NCBI RefSeq assembly: GCF_003148565.1
Contig: NZ_QGGL01000005.1
Coordinates: forward strand, 124,001-188,000
Length of the DNA: 64,000 nucleotides
DNA from: Tumebacillus permanentifrigoris
Lineage (GTDB): Bacteria > Bacillota > Bacilli > Tumebacillales > Tumebacillaceae
Reading direction: 5' to 3'
The stretch's first letter is position 1; every line of letters begins with the position of its first letter. Below are positions 42,771-51,324 of this stretch, piece by piece. Below the pieces are notes generated by a model that worked only from the letters and a program-made list of their open reading frames with translations, did no database searches and had not been told where the DNA came from. The position numbers were made by a program, and so were the translations under genes.

Positions 42771-43256
42771 TTACTTGTTGGAATCGTCAACGATGAGATT
42801 GTCCACGATGCTGTGGAACGAAGACTTCGCTTCATGCATCGCACTGACGGAGGATTGTACGGATTTGGTTTCCTCATCGACCGAATGGAACAGATCATCG
42901 GTAATGCCTTGCACGGCTTGGATGACGTTTTTAATAGAAGTGGTCGCTTCTGCAGATTGTTCCGACAGTTTGCGGACTTCGTTGGCGACGACAGAGAACC
43001 CACGGCCATGTTCGCCCGCGCGCGCCGCTTCGATCCCGGCGTTGAGCGCCAGCATCTTCGTCATCGACGCGATCCGGTTGATCGAGACAGTAATCGCATC
43101 GATCTCCTTGATCTTCTCGCTGAGATATTCCGCCAATTCCTTGGTGCGCAGCGAGGTTTCCTCGGTACGTTGAATTTCAGTGACCGCAGAGTCAATCGCT
43201 TGGATTCCGCGTTTCAAATCGATCACCAGATCTTTTTGGTTTGCTGCAATGTTCAT
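42771..43256 (-). CDS. Short soluble methyl-accepting chemotaxis-type signalling protein
   Basis: 161 residues, almost only the MCP hairpin tip: helix about 5-50, then [18 protein letters not shown] with the kinase contact site and [17 protein letters not shown], and a shortened return helix. No membrane helix, no sensor domain, no HAMP. Such mini-receptors could bridge CheW/CheA or act as a decoy. No che gene is near. GAGG precedes the ATG by seven bases. Monocistronic with its own terminator. Confidence 0.8.
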   Translation of the reverse strand: MNIAANQKDLVIDLKRGIQAIDSAVTEIQRTEETSLRTKELAEYLSEKIKEIDAITVSINRIASMTKMLALNAGIEAARAGEHGRGFSVVANEVRKLSEQSAEATTSIKNVIQAVQGITDDLFHSVDEETKSVQSSVSAMHEAKSSFHSIVDNLIVDDSNK

Positions 43257-43382
43257 GATTCAGCCTCGTTTCCCTCGGAATATAGGTGGTTGCTTTCTTA
43301 CTTCGACAAGACCCCCGTGTTTCTCCTACTACTTCTTAAAAAAAATATCGCTTTTAAAAATATGGCGAGTATGTGAAATCTG

Positions 43383-43412
43383 TTGCATAGCTTCGAAATA
43401 TAGTGGTATCAT
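43383..43412 (+). promoter_or_regulatory. Promoter of the 54-residue membrane protein gene
   Basis: TTGCAT (43383-43388), 18-bp spacer, TATCAT (43407-43412). Confidence 0.55.
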
Positions 43413-43457
43413 GACTGATGACAGAGTATGTACTTCAGATCGTGAGGGGGGATACCC

Positions 43458-43622
43458 GTGTATCGTTATTATATGGGAATTGCAATCATGTGCGTAGTGT
43501 TCGCTGCGTTTGGCGTCCTGCTGTCTGAGCATGCGGCAGCTTATGCGACCATCATCTTTGGTTTTGCAGGTGCATTCATGGCCATCGCGTTCATCACTTC
43601 GGGCCCGGAATCCCGCTGGTAG
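43458..43622 (+). CDS. Small membrane protein, 54 residues
   Basis: GTG start after GAGGGGGG at six to seven bases; the reading gives VYRYYMGIAIMCVVF..., two hydrophobic segments (about 6-21 and 29-47) with a short EHAAAY turn, and a polar end SGPESRW. It has a good promoter, ribosome site and terminator, which makes translation likely. No family recognised. Confidence 0.65.
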   Translation: MYRYYMGIAIMCVVFAAFGVLLSEHAAAYATIIFGFAGAFMAIAFITSGPESRW

Positions 43623-43639
43623 TCCACACATAGTAGTTG

Positions 43640-43678
43640 AAAAATCCCTGTGACCGCTTGTCGGCACAGGGATTTTTT
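43640..43678. terminator. Bidirectional terminator between small membrane protein and sirtuin genes
   Basis: AAAAATCCCTGTG/CACAGGGATTTTT with flanking runs; reaches the stop of the sirtuin gene. Confidence 0.85.
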
Positions 43679-44316
43679 CATGCGAAAAGCGCGGGCAGCA
43701 TCTCCTCGGCCCGCCGGTTGCAAGCGAGGATCGGAACCCCGCGCTCGCGTGCGATCTGCGGCAGATCGCGCACAGGAGCCATCTCGAGCTTGGTGCCGAT
43801 CACCAGCAAGAGATCGCACTGCCCGACCCAATCAGCCGCTGTGGCGATGTGGCGCACCTCTTCGCCGACGAGCACGATGTTGGGTTTGAGCAAGTGCGCA
43901 CAGGTCGGACAGTGTGGCAAGGGGTTGGTCTCTGCGACATGGGCGGGATACACGCCTTGGCAATGCTGGCAGACCAACTCGCGCAGGTTGCCGTGAACTT
44001 CCAACACGTCACCTGAACCTGCTACTTGGTGCAAGCCGTCGAGGTTCTGCGTGATGATCCGCACGCCAGCTCGAACGAGTGCGCGATGTGCAGGATTGGG
44101 CACCGCCTCGCGCCATTCGAGCATCAACTCCCGATAGCATGCAAAAAAACGCGCCGGGTCGCCCGCGAACATCTGCGCTGCAAAAATCTCCCGCAACGGC
44201 ACCCCGCGCCAACTTCGGTTGATCGTCGGCAAGCCGCTTGGCACGCTGATCCCCGCTCCTGTGATCGCCACGGGTTGCTGTGCGGACTCGGCCCAGCGCC
44301 TCCATTGTGCATCCAC
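43678..44316 (-). CDS. NAD-dependent protein deacylase, Sir2 family
   Basis: 212 residues from GTG 44316 (AGGAGGG six bases upstream). AITGAGISVPSGLP binds NAD, ITQNLDGLHQ and the catalytic His in EVHGNLREL follow, then two cysteine pairs CQHC and CPTC for zinc. It removes acyl groups from lysines. Compact compared with the usual 230-250 residues. The usual acuABC partners are not adjacent. Confidence 0.93.
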   Translation of the reverse strand: MDAQWRRWAESAQQPVAITGAGISVPSGLPTINRSWRGVPLREIFAAQMFAGDPARFFACYRELMLEWREAVPNPAHRALVRAGVRIITQNLDGLHQVAGSGDVLEVHGNLRELVCQHCQGVYPAHVAETNPLPHCPTCAHLLKPNIVLVGEEVRHIATAADWVGQCDLLLVIGTKLEMAPVRDLPQIARERGVPILACNRRAEEMLPALFA

Positions 44317-44405
44317 GCACATCCCTCCTCTCTTTTCACAGTATGGCAAAACCCCCAAGCATCACATACTACACCTATCCAGCCGGAAAACAGGGGAGGT
44401 GTCCA

Positions 44406-45323
44406 ATGGCGCAAGATCTGCTCTCTGCGGAATACATGACGATGATCGCCACGGGCATCATCGTCGGAACCGGCGCACGCATCTCGACGATCAAGGAAGA
44501 TACGCGCCAATACCCGTCCTATCCGAACGGGGTGTTCATCAACGTCGTCACCGGGTTGATCGCTGCGACGATCGGCGCTGTATTCCCGATCACCTTGCTC
44601 ACTAAAAACTTCGTCGGCGTCTCGTTCCTGATGCTCGCCGTGCAACAGTTCCGCGACGTGCGCAAGACAGAGCGCGAATCGCTCAACGACTTAGAGAAAA
44701 CCGAATTCACCCCGCGCGGGTCTGCCTACATCGACGGCATCGCCAAAACGTTCGAGTCCCGCAACTATCTCGCCCTGATCTGCTCCCTGCTCAGCGTCAC
44801 CGTGATGTTGCTGGTCCCCGGCGATCACTGGTTGCTCGAAGTTCCGCTCGGCGTGGTCATCCCGTTCATCGCCCTCTACCTGCTCCGCCGCTGTACCAAG
44901 GGCAAAAAGATCGGCGACTTTACGGACGTGAAGCTCGCCGTGATCAGGTTCGAAGGCTCGATGCTCTATGTGGACGACATTCCCGTCACCAACGTCGGAC
45001 TGCCTGAAGCCCAGGAACTTTTGCTACAGGAAGGCATCGGCGTGATGATCTCCCCGCGCACGGTCGGTGGACAAGTCGCACTCGCCAACTACGGCCAGCG
45101 CCAGACGGTGATCCATGAGGCGGCCCGGACGTTTGGCTTGAAGCGCTACCTCTACATGCGCCGCGACTTCCGCCAGGGGCGCTTCTGCTTCGCGATCGTG
45201 CCGATCCGCCGCGATGAAGGCGCACTGCTGGAACTGGTCGCCGAAGTTCCGCTGCTGGAATCCACGCGCAAAAGCGAACGCTTGCGCAACTCCGAAGGCC
45301 TACCGCCATCGAAAGGAGACTAA
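44406..45323 (+). CDS. YIEGIA family membrane protein
   Basis: 305 residues from ATG 44406 after GGGGAGG. Three or four hydrophobic segments in the first 165 residues; the family signature appears as SAYIDGIAKTFESRNYL near residue 106. The C-terminal 130 residues are soluble. Family is confined to spore formers and is of unknown function. The next gene encodes its small partner. Confidence 0.85.
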   Translation: MAQDLLSAEYMTMIATGIIVGTGARISTIKEDTRQYPSYPNGVFINVVTGLIAATIGAVFPITLLTKNFVGVSFLMLAVQQFRDVRKTERESLNDLEKTEFTPRGSAYIDGIAKTFESRNYLALICSLLSVTVMLLVPGDHWLLEVPLGVVIPFIALYLLRRCTKGKKIGDFTDVKLAVIRFEGSMLYVDDIPVTNVGLPEAQELLLQEGIGVMISPRTVGGQVALANYGQRQTVIHEAARTFGLKRYLYMRRDFRQGRFCFAIVPIRRDEGALLELVAEVPLLESTRKSERLRNSEGLPPSKGD

Positions 45324-45330
45324 ATTCCCG

Positions 45331-45525
45331 ATGTCCACCAAGCGCTCCCGTGACATCATCGCCGTCGTGACCACCGACAAAAAACACCTCGCGGGCGGTA
45401 AGGCACAAGCATTTCTCGCAGAAACGCCTGAGGATTGTCACAAATTGACGCTGGAACTTGCACGCGCCCTCCAAGGCGAGGTGGCCTCACTTTCCAACGG
45501 TGTGTACTTGATTCTCGATCTTTAA
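45331..45525 (+). CDS. Small partner ('capping complex' subunit) of the YIEGIA protein
   Basis: 64 residues, starting 7 bases after the YIEGIA gene with GAAAGGAG upstream. Sequence IIAVVTTDKKHLAGGKAQAFLA and the ending SLSNGVYLILDL fit the small protein that regularly accompanies YIEGIA genes. Function not established; co-occurrence suggests a complex. Confidence 0.8.
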   Translation: MSTKRSRDIIAVVTTDKKHLAGGKAQAFLAETPEDCHKLTLELARALQGEVASLSNGVYLILDL

Positions 45526-45586
45526 CACAAGGTAAAATGAAAGCCTTTTCATCATAAATACTGATGAAATTATAACTAACGCCTCC

Positions 45587-45616
45587 TTGACTCCCGTTGA
45601 AAGGGCATGCTAAGAT
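45587..45616 (+). promoter_or_regulatory. Promoter of the T-box leader
   Basis: TTGACT (45587-45592), 18-bp spacer, TAAGAT (45611-45616). Confidence 0.65.
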
Positions 45617-45624
45617 ACAGATAA

Positions 45625-45957
45625 TTCAAGCGGCAAATGACATTTCCAAACTAGTAAAACGCGATGAAGGAACCTGTCCTCCGTTCAGGCGTTCCAGAGA
45701 GCCGGTGGTCGCTGCAAACCGGTACGCCTCTTGTTGGACATAGCCATCCCGAGCGTCTTGTTCGAACCCCGCTGAACGGCGGGCAGTAGAGGAAGTCGGC
45801 TGACCTCGTTATCGGTTACATTGAGACATCCATGAACGATCTCCCTCGAGTACGTACATGGATGTGAACAAGGGTGGTACCACGAAGGAGCAGATCCTCT
45901 CGTCCCTTTCCGTCACAGAACCTGTCTGTGCGGAAAGGGACGAGAGGATTTTTTATT
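45625..45957 (+). ncRNA. T-box riboswitch leader of the serine operon
   Basis: The 455-base gap before the aminotransferase gene is filled by a T-box. Stem I has the GATGAAGG start, the distal AGAGAGCCGG...AACCGG loop, and the T-box itself reads AAGGGTGGTACCACG (about 45870-45884). The terminator follows at 45894-45957: a 19-bp stem (ATCCTCTCGTCCC.../...GGGACGAGAGGAT) with T6. The antiterminator forms when uncharged tRNA pairs. AGC in ACATAGCCATCC is a possible Ser specifier codon; I cannot prove the loop by eye. It activates the operon when the tRNA is uncharged. Confidence 0.9.
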
Positions 45958-45980
45958 TACCCAAAAAGGAGTGTTGAGAA

Positions 45981-47147
45981 ATGTTCCAAGAGCAGACGAT
46001 CCTCCGTATTCCCGGCCCGACCCCGGTTCCCCCGCAAGTAGAGCGCGCGATGGCGCGTCCGATGATCGGCCACCGAGGTGGTGAATTCTCCGCGTTGTTT
46101 GCACAAGCGGCACAGCGCTTGAAGTATGTGTTCCAAACCGAGCATGATGTCTACATCCTCGCAGGTTCGGGCACAGGCGGGCTGGAAGCAGCCGTCGCCA
46201 ACACCGTCCAAACGGGCGATACCGTGCTCGTCTGTACCGCTGGCAACTTTGGCGACCGCTTCACCAAGATCTGCAAAAGCTACGGGGCCAATGTCCTGAC
46301 CGTCGACGCTCCGTGGGGCGAAGCGATCGATCCGCTGCAAGTGGCGATCGCTCTGGCAGACCACCCAGAGATCAAAGTTGTGTTTGCCACACACTGTGAG
46401 ACGTCGACCGGCGTCCTGCACGACATCCAAGGAATCGCCGCGCAAGTCAACAAAACCGATGCACTGCTCGTCGTCGACGCCGTCTCCTCGCTAGGGGCCG
46501 CCGAACTGCCGATGGACGCATGGGGTCTTGACATCGTCGTGACCGGTTCGCAAAAAGCGCTGATGCTCCCGCCGGGCCTCTGCTTCGTGGGCGTCTCCCC
46601 AAAGGCTTGGAACATCATTGAGAAAAACGAAGCTCCGCGCTTCTACTTCGACCTCCGCTCCTACCGCAAGCAACTCGCCGCCAACACCACGCCATACACC
46701 GCGAGCGTGTCGCTGGTCTTCGGACTCGCGGAAGTGCTCAACTTGATCGAGAGCGAAGGCTTGCCGAGCATTTTTGCCCGCCACTTGCAGATGCAAGCGA
46801 TGACCCGTGCCGCGATCAAAGCGCTGGGACTGCCGCTGTTCACGGAGGATAGCATCTCCTCACCGACCGTCACGTCGATCGGCAGCAATGGATTTGATGT
46901 CGAAGCGGTGCGCAAATTCTTGAAAAAAGACTTCAACATCGCCGTCGCCGGTGGTCAAGGTCACCTGAAGGGCGAGATCTTCCGCATCGGCCACATGGGC
47001 TTTGCAACCCCGATCGACATGCTGCAAGTGTTGAGCGCGCTGGAGATCGCGCTGATCAAATCGGGTGCGAACGTACAACTCGGCAACGGCGTCCGCGCCG
47101 CCCAGATCGCATACCTGCAAACCCAAGAGGTGACCACTCATGCCTAA
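45981..47147 (+). CDS. Class V aminotransferase, probable phosphoserine aminotransferase substitute
   Basis: 388 residues. Starts with the RIPGPTPVPPQVERAM motif of the alanine-glyoxylate/PucG-like branch of fold type I class V enzymes; the PLP lysine is in VTGSQKALMLPPG. Canonical SerC is not seen. Its stop overlaps the start of serA by eight bases and both sit behind a T-box, so it most likely makes 3-phosphoserine from 3-phosphohydroxypyruvate (as reported for such enzymes next to serA in several lineages), or serine-glyoxylate transfer as alternative. Confidence 0.85.
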   Translation: MFQEQTILRIPGPTPVPPQVERAMARPMIGHRGGEFSALFAQAAQRLKYVFQTEHDVYILAGSGTGGLEAAVANTVQTGDTVLVCTAGNFGDRFTKICKSYGANVLTVDAPWGEAIDPLQVAIALADHPEIKVVFATHCETSTGVLHDIQGIAAQVNKTDALLVVDAVSSLGAAELPMDAWGLDIVVTGSQKALMLPPGLCFVGVSPKAWNIIEKNEAPRFYFDLRSYRKQLAANTTPYTASVSLVFGLAEVLNLIESEGLPSIFARHLQMQAMTRAAIKALGLPLFTEDSISSPTVTSIGSNGFDVEAVRKFLKKDFNIAVAGGQGHLKGEIFRIGHMGFATPIDMLQVLSALEIALIKSGANVQLGNGVRAAQIAYLQTQEVTTHA

Positions 47148-48726
47148 ATACCGCGTACTCGTCAGCGACCCGATCTCGGAACAAGGCTTGCAAGCGCTTC
47201 TCGATTCGCCGGACGTAGAGGTTGACATCAAGACCGACCTCTCGCCACAAGAACTGATCGCGATCATCGGCGACTATGATGCCCTGCTCGTGCGCAGCCA
47301 GACCAAAGTGACCGCCGAAATTCTGCAAGCTGCGAAAAAACTCCGCGCCATCGGCCGCGCTGGAGTTGGCGTTGACAACATCGACGTCCCCGCTTCCACC
47401 CGTCACGGCGTGGTGGTGATCAATGCCCCAGACGGCAACACGATCTCCACCTGTGAGCACACGTTCGCCATGATGATGGCGATGGCGCGCAAGATCCCGC
47501 AAGCGCACATGAAATTGAAAAACGGCACGTGGGATCGCAAGTCGTTTGTCGGCGTCGAGTTGAAAAACAAGACGATCGGCATCCTCGGCTTCGGTCGGAT
47601 CGGATCGGAAGTCGCAGTTCGTGCCAAAGCGTTTGGCATGAGTGTGCTGGCCTATGACCCGTTCCTGACCCGCGAGCGTGCGGAGAGCATGGGCGTGCGG
47701 ATGTCGACCGTCGACGAGATCGTGGAAGGTTCCGACTTCATCACCGTACACACCCCGCTGACCAAGGACACCAAGCACCTGCTCAGCCACGATCAATTCG
47801 CCCGCATGCGCGATGGCGTGCGCATCCTGAACTGCGCACGCGGCGGGATCATCGATGAGAAAGCCTTGGTCGAAGCGCTGGCGAACGGCAAAGTCGCCGC
47901 AGCGGCGCTGGACGTTTTTGAAGAAGAACCGCCGATTGGCAACCCGCTGGTCGAAATGGACAATGTCGTCGTCACCCCGCATCTGGGCGCCTCGACGGAG
48001 GAAGCGCAGATCAATGTCGCCATCGACGTGGCGAAGGAACTCTTGAACATCCTGCAAGGCCTTCCGTTCCGCAACGCGGTCAACCTGCCTTCGCTGTCCA
48101 ACGACTCGCTGCGCACCTTGGAGCCGTACTTGACCTTGGCAGAGAAACTGGGCACGCTCGCAGCGAACTTGGCGATCGACAGTGTGCGCAAGATCGAAGT
48201 CACGTTCTACGGCCCACTGGCGGAGCAGCAGACCGAGCCGGTCACGCGGAGCTTTTTGAAAGGCATGCTCTCCTACTACCACGGCGAGGAAGTCAATTAC
48301 GTCAACGCGCCGTTCCTCGCTGAGCAGAGCCAGATTCAATTGAAGGAAACGAAATCCTCACGCCATGATACCTACACGGAGCTGCTCAAAGTCAGCGTCG
48401 TGACCGAAAATACCACGATCATCGTCGCCGGCACGCACAAAGCGACGGTCGGACCGCGCATCGTACAGATCGGCGACTTCAAACTCGATCTGGAGCCGAA
48501 CGGTACGCTGCTGTTGGCGGAAAACCGAGACAAGCCGGGCATGATCGGCAAGGTCGGGACGATCCTTGGCGGCGCAGGGGTCAACATCGACTCCATGAAG
48601 GTCGGGAAGCTCGATAACGGCATCTCGCTGATGGTGCTCGCCGTCGACCGCGCCCCTGACGAGGAAACTCGTCGTGAGATCGAAGTAGTGGACGGGATCT
48701 TCAGCGTCCGCGACGTCACCCTGTAA
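47140..48726 (+). CDS. serA: D-3-phosphoglycerate dehydrogenase
   Basis: 528 residues, the long ACT-bearing form. Rossmann NAD loop GILGFGRIGSEVAVRAKA, catalytic residues around the NCARGGIIDEKAL and VTPHLGAST segments (His in PHLGAS), then the intervening domain and a C-terminal ACT domain (last 75 residues, LLLAENRDKPGMIGKVG) for serine feedback. First step of serine synthesis. AAGAGGTG lies in the 3' end of the aminotransferase gene. Operon ends with a terminator. Confidence 0.97.
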   Translation: MPKYRVLVSDPISEQGLQALLDSPDVEVDIKTDLSPQELIAIIGDYDALLVRSQTKVTAEILQAAKKLRAIGRAGVGVDNIDVPASTRHGVVVINAPDGNTISTCEHTFAMMMAMARKIPQAHMKLKNGTWDRKSFVGVELKNKTIGILGFGRIGSEVAVRAKAFGMSVLAYDPFLTRERAESMGVRMSTVDEIVEGSDFITVHTPLTKDTKHLLSHDQFARMRDGVRILNCARGGIIDEKALVEALANGKVAAAALDVFEEEPPIGNPLVEMDNVVVTPHLGASTEEAQINVAIDVAKELLNILQGLPFRNAVNLPSLSNDSLRTLEPYLTLAEKLGTLAANLAIDSVRKIEVTFYGPLAEQQTEPVTRSFLKGMLSYYHGEEVNYVNAPFLAEQSQIQLKETKSSRHDTYTELLKVSVVTENTTIIVAGTHKATVGPRIVQIGDFKLDLEPNGTLLLAENRDKPGMIGKVGTILGGAGVNIDSMKVGKLDNGISLMVLAVDRAPDEETRREIEVVDGIFSVRDVTL

Positions 48727-48730
48727 CGAA

Positions 48731-48775
48731 AAAAGGCCCTCTCGAAGCTTCTAGCTAGCTTCGAAGGGGGCCTTT
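48731..48775. terminator. Terminator of the serine operon
   Basis: AAAGGCCCTCTCGAAGCT and AGCTTCGAAGGGGGCCTTT with a few mismatches; T-rich end on the plus strand. Confidence 0.8.
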
Positions 48776-48795
48776 CTGCGTTGGAGAGGGGCTTT

Positions 48796-49446
48796 TTAGC
48801 GAAGCAGATCCGTTTGGTCGTTGACCGCCCAATTGTGTTTGCGCTCGTGGCCGATTGTGGTCTCTGGGCCGTGACCGCAGAAGACCACCGTATCGCCTGG
48901 TAGCGTGTAGAGTTGCTCGCGAATGCTCTTGATCAACTGCGCAGTGCTACCACCTGGCATATCTGTGCGCCCGATGCCGTTGTTGAACAGCGTGTCCCCG
49001 GCAAACACCATGCCTTCTGTCACATACACCACGTGACCTGGCGTGTGGCCCGGTGTGAAACGCACCTCAAACGATTGGTCACCCAGTTTCAGCAGATCCC
49101 CGGCCGCCACAAATTGATCTGCTGCCGGCCCGGTGATCGGTTCAAAATACTCGGGGTAGCGCCCTGATCCATTGAGCATCGGATCGGTCATCCAATCCTT
49201 CTCGATCTCGTGTACCAAGATCGGTGCCCCCGTCGCCGCTTTGACTTCGCCTACACCTGCGATGTGGTCGAGATGGGCGTGCGTCAACCAGATGCCCGTC
49301 ACCTTCAGCCCTTGCTCCTCAATGGCGGACAGCAAGGCATCCGGGTCCTGCCCTGGATCGATCACGACCGCTTCCTTGCTCACCTCGTCGATCAACAAGA
49401 AGCAGTTCGTCTGAAACATGCCCAGCGAAAAAATTTGTACTTGCAT
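48796..49446 (-). CDS. MBL-fold hydrolase, glyoxalase II-like
   Basis: 216 residues from ATG 49446 (AGGAGG nine bases upstream). Metallo-beta-lactamase signature LTHAHLDHIAGV, then PGHTPGHVVYV and HGPETTIGHERKHN complete the two-metal site. Similar to bacillar YqgX-type proteins; thioester hydrolysis likely, bacillithiol-linked substrate possible. Confidence 0.9.
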   Translation of the reverse strand: MQVQIFSLGMFQTNCFLLIDEVSKEAVVIDPGQDPDALLSAIEEQGLKVTGIWLTHAHLDHIAGVGEVKAATGAPILVHEIEKDWMTDPMLNGSGRYPEYFEPITGPAADQFVAAGDLLKLGDQSFEVRFTPGHTPGHVVYVTEGMVFAGDTLFNNGIGRTDMPGGSTAQLIKSIREQLYTLPGDTVVFCGHGPETTIGHERKHNWAVNDQTDLLR

Positions 49447-49552
49447 GCGATAGTTCCTCCTCATCAAAACAAAAGCCATAGTATAATCCTACCACAAAAC
49501 AGGAAAAAGACACTGCCCCCAGCAGTGTCCTCCACCTACATGAACCTATTCA

Positions 49553-49765
49553 TTAATAACTCCAAAAGCCATACAAGTCCGCAACAGGCACCCCAAGCGC
49601 ATGTGCAATGCAATCGAGTTTTGTAGCGTTCGTTCCTCGAGTTCCGGACTCGATAGCGTAGATATAAGATTGCGAGACACCAGCTCGGTCTGCCAATTCC
49701 TTAACCGAAAACCCCGTTTGTTTGCGCAGCTTTTTCAACTGCATCCCTATTGTCAAATCACTCAC
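49553..49765 (-). CDS. Small XRE-family DNA-binding regulator
   Basis: 70 residues from GTG 49765 after GGAGGGG. Single HTH: LKKLRKQTGFSVKELADRAG then SQSYIYAIESGTRGTN. No sensor domain. Divergent from XRE-TPR copy 4; a 17-bp palindrome 30 bases upstream is a likely operator. Confidence 0.85.
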   Translation of the reverse strand: MSDLTIGMQLKKLRKQTGFSVKELADRAGVSQSYIYAIESGTRGTNATKLDCIAHALGVPVADLYGFWSY

Positions 49766-49793
49766 GAAGACCCCTCCTACCCCTTGTGCCAAA

Positions 49794-49810
49794 ATCAATA
49801 ACGTATTGAT
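49794..49810. promoter_or_regulatory. Palindrome ATCAATA-ACG-TATTGAT, candidate operator of the small XRE regulator
   Basis: Perfect seven-base arms around three bases, in the 219-base gap between the two divergent regulator genes. Confidence 0.55.
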
Positions 49811-49984
49811 CTATACTTATTTTATAACATATTGTCTTTGGGTTTTGGGGCATTTACTTTAATTAAAGCAGATGTGACATTTTTCGACAAAATTCTACTT
49901 TATTATGGGTTCAGCGCTAGGATTCGCGGGAAAATTCTGTTACAATAAATGCTAGTAAGCCATATTTTTCTGGAGGTATCAACC

Positions 49985-51310
49985 GTGCAAGCATGGAAAC
50001 ATCGTCAAGCCGTCCAAATTGGACGCAACATCCGGGAGCGCCGCAAGGAACTCGGGTTGACGCAAGGTGACTTGGCGAGGGAGCTGTTCTCCGTTCAATC
50101 GATCTCGCTCATCGAGCGCGGCAAGTTAAAGGTGACGCCCGAAACATTGGCGGCGTTGTCGGAACGCTTGCAGTGCAGTGTGGACGATCTGTTGGTCATG
50201 CACGATCTTCAGGAAGATTGGCTCGATGAACTCCTCCAGCTCGTCCTCCGCTACCAAGCAACGAATCAACTTCACGAAGCCACCGAATCCGCGCACACCC
50301 TCTACACCGAATCGCTCGCCAAGAACAACACCAAATACCTGCAAGAGAGCACTTATTATCTATGCTTCCTTTATAACTCGACCAGCAAGTACAACGTCTC
50401 CAACGAGTGGGGTCGTGAGTTGCTTGCGTTGCATGCGGAAGTCCCTAACCATATGCATCTCGACCGGATCTTGAACATTTACACCACGCTCGGCAACAAC
50501 TACTACATGCTTGGCAAGACGTGGGATGCCTACGACTTGTTACGGGAAGCAGAGAAATTGGTCGAGGAGAGCCATGACACCTCTGAACAGGCTGGCAAGC
50601 TCTATTACCACCTCGCGATCATCAAACAACTGCTCCGCAACTGGGAAGGCTGCATCTGGTATTGCGAGCGTTCCCTGCCGATCTTCGAACAGCATGACAT
50701 GATCATCAACATCGGCAAAACCCAGATGATGCTCGGAAATGCCTATATGAACCAAAACCGCAACGACAAAGCCCAGTACCATCTGGAACGCTCCATTCGG
50801 ATCTTGAGCCAGACATCAGATGTGGTCTCCCTCGCCCGTTGCTACCACAATCTCGGCGAATTAGAGCTTCGGATGAAACAGTATGACAAAGCGCGCAAAA
50901 GTTACAACCGATCGATCAAACTCAAGCGTCAGGTCAAGGACATCGATGGCATCCAGAACACTTTGCGGATGCTGGCCAAGATCTCGATACACGATGGTCT
51001 ATTGGACGAGGCGCGCGCGTACTTAGATGAGGCGTTGCTGCGAGCCCAAGAGATGGACAATGCCTTACAGATCGCACATACATGGCGACATCTCGGGGAT
51101 TTGGCGCAGATTGCAGGCCAGGAGGACGACTTTACAGGGTTCTATAAGAAAGCGATCGAACAGTATGACCGACTGGGTTGCTCCACCGAGTTGGCTGAGA
51201 GTGCCGAGAAGTTAGGAGAGTACTTTCTGGAAAAAGGAAGGGGTCCGTTGGCGATTCCCTACCTGCAGAAGGCGCTGCGCAATTATCGCAAACTGTTTAA
51301 CAACGCTTAG
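49985..51310 (+). CDS. XRE-family HTH + TPR regulator (RRNPP-like receptor), copy 4
   Basis: 441 residues from GTG 49985 with GGAGG eight bases before it. HTH at about 12-65 (NIRERRKELGLTQGDLAREL, then SISLIERGKLKVTPE). The TPR array is clear (LGNNYYMLGKTWDAYDLLRE, LGNAYMNQNRNDKAQYHLER, LGELELRMKQYDKARKSYNR), about seven units. Followed 14 bases later by a gene for a 68-residue secreted peptide, again as a receptor-peptide operon. Closest in layout to copy 3. Confidence 0.88.
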   Translation: MQAWKHRQAVQIGRNIRERRKELGLTQGDLARELFSVQSISLIERGKLKVTPETLAALSERLQCSVDDLLVMHDLQEDWLDELLQLVLRYQATNQLHEATESAHTLYTESLAKNNTKYLQESTYYLCFLYNSTSKYNVSNEWGRELLALHAEVPNHMHLDRILNIYTTLGNNYYMLGKTWDAYDLLREAEKLVEESHDTSEQAGKLYYHLAIIKQLLRNWEGCIWYCERSLPIFEQHDMIINIGKTQMMLGNAYMNQNRNDKAQYHLERSIRILSQTSDVVSLARCYHNLGELELRMKQYDKARKSYNRSIKLKRQVKDIDGIQNTLRMLAKISIHDGLLDEARAYLDEALLRAQEMDNALQIAHTWRHLGDLAQIAGQEDDFTGFYKKAIEQYDRLGCSTELAESAEKLGEYFLEKGRGPLAIPYLQKALRNYRKLFNNA

Positions 51311-51324
51311 AGGGGGCTTGCCGA

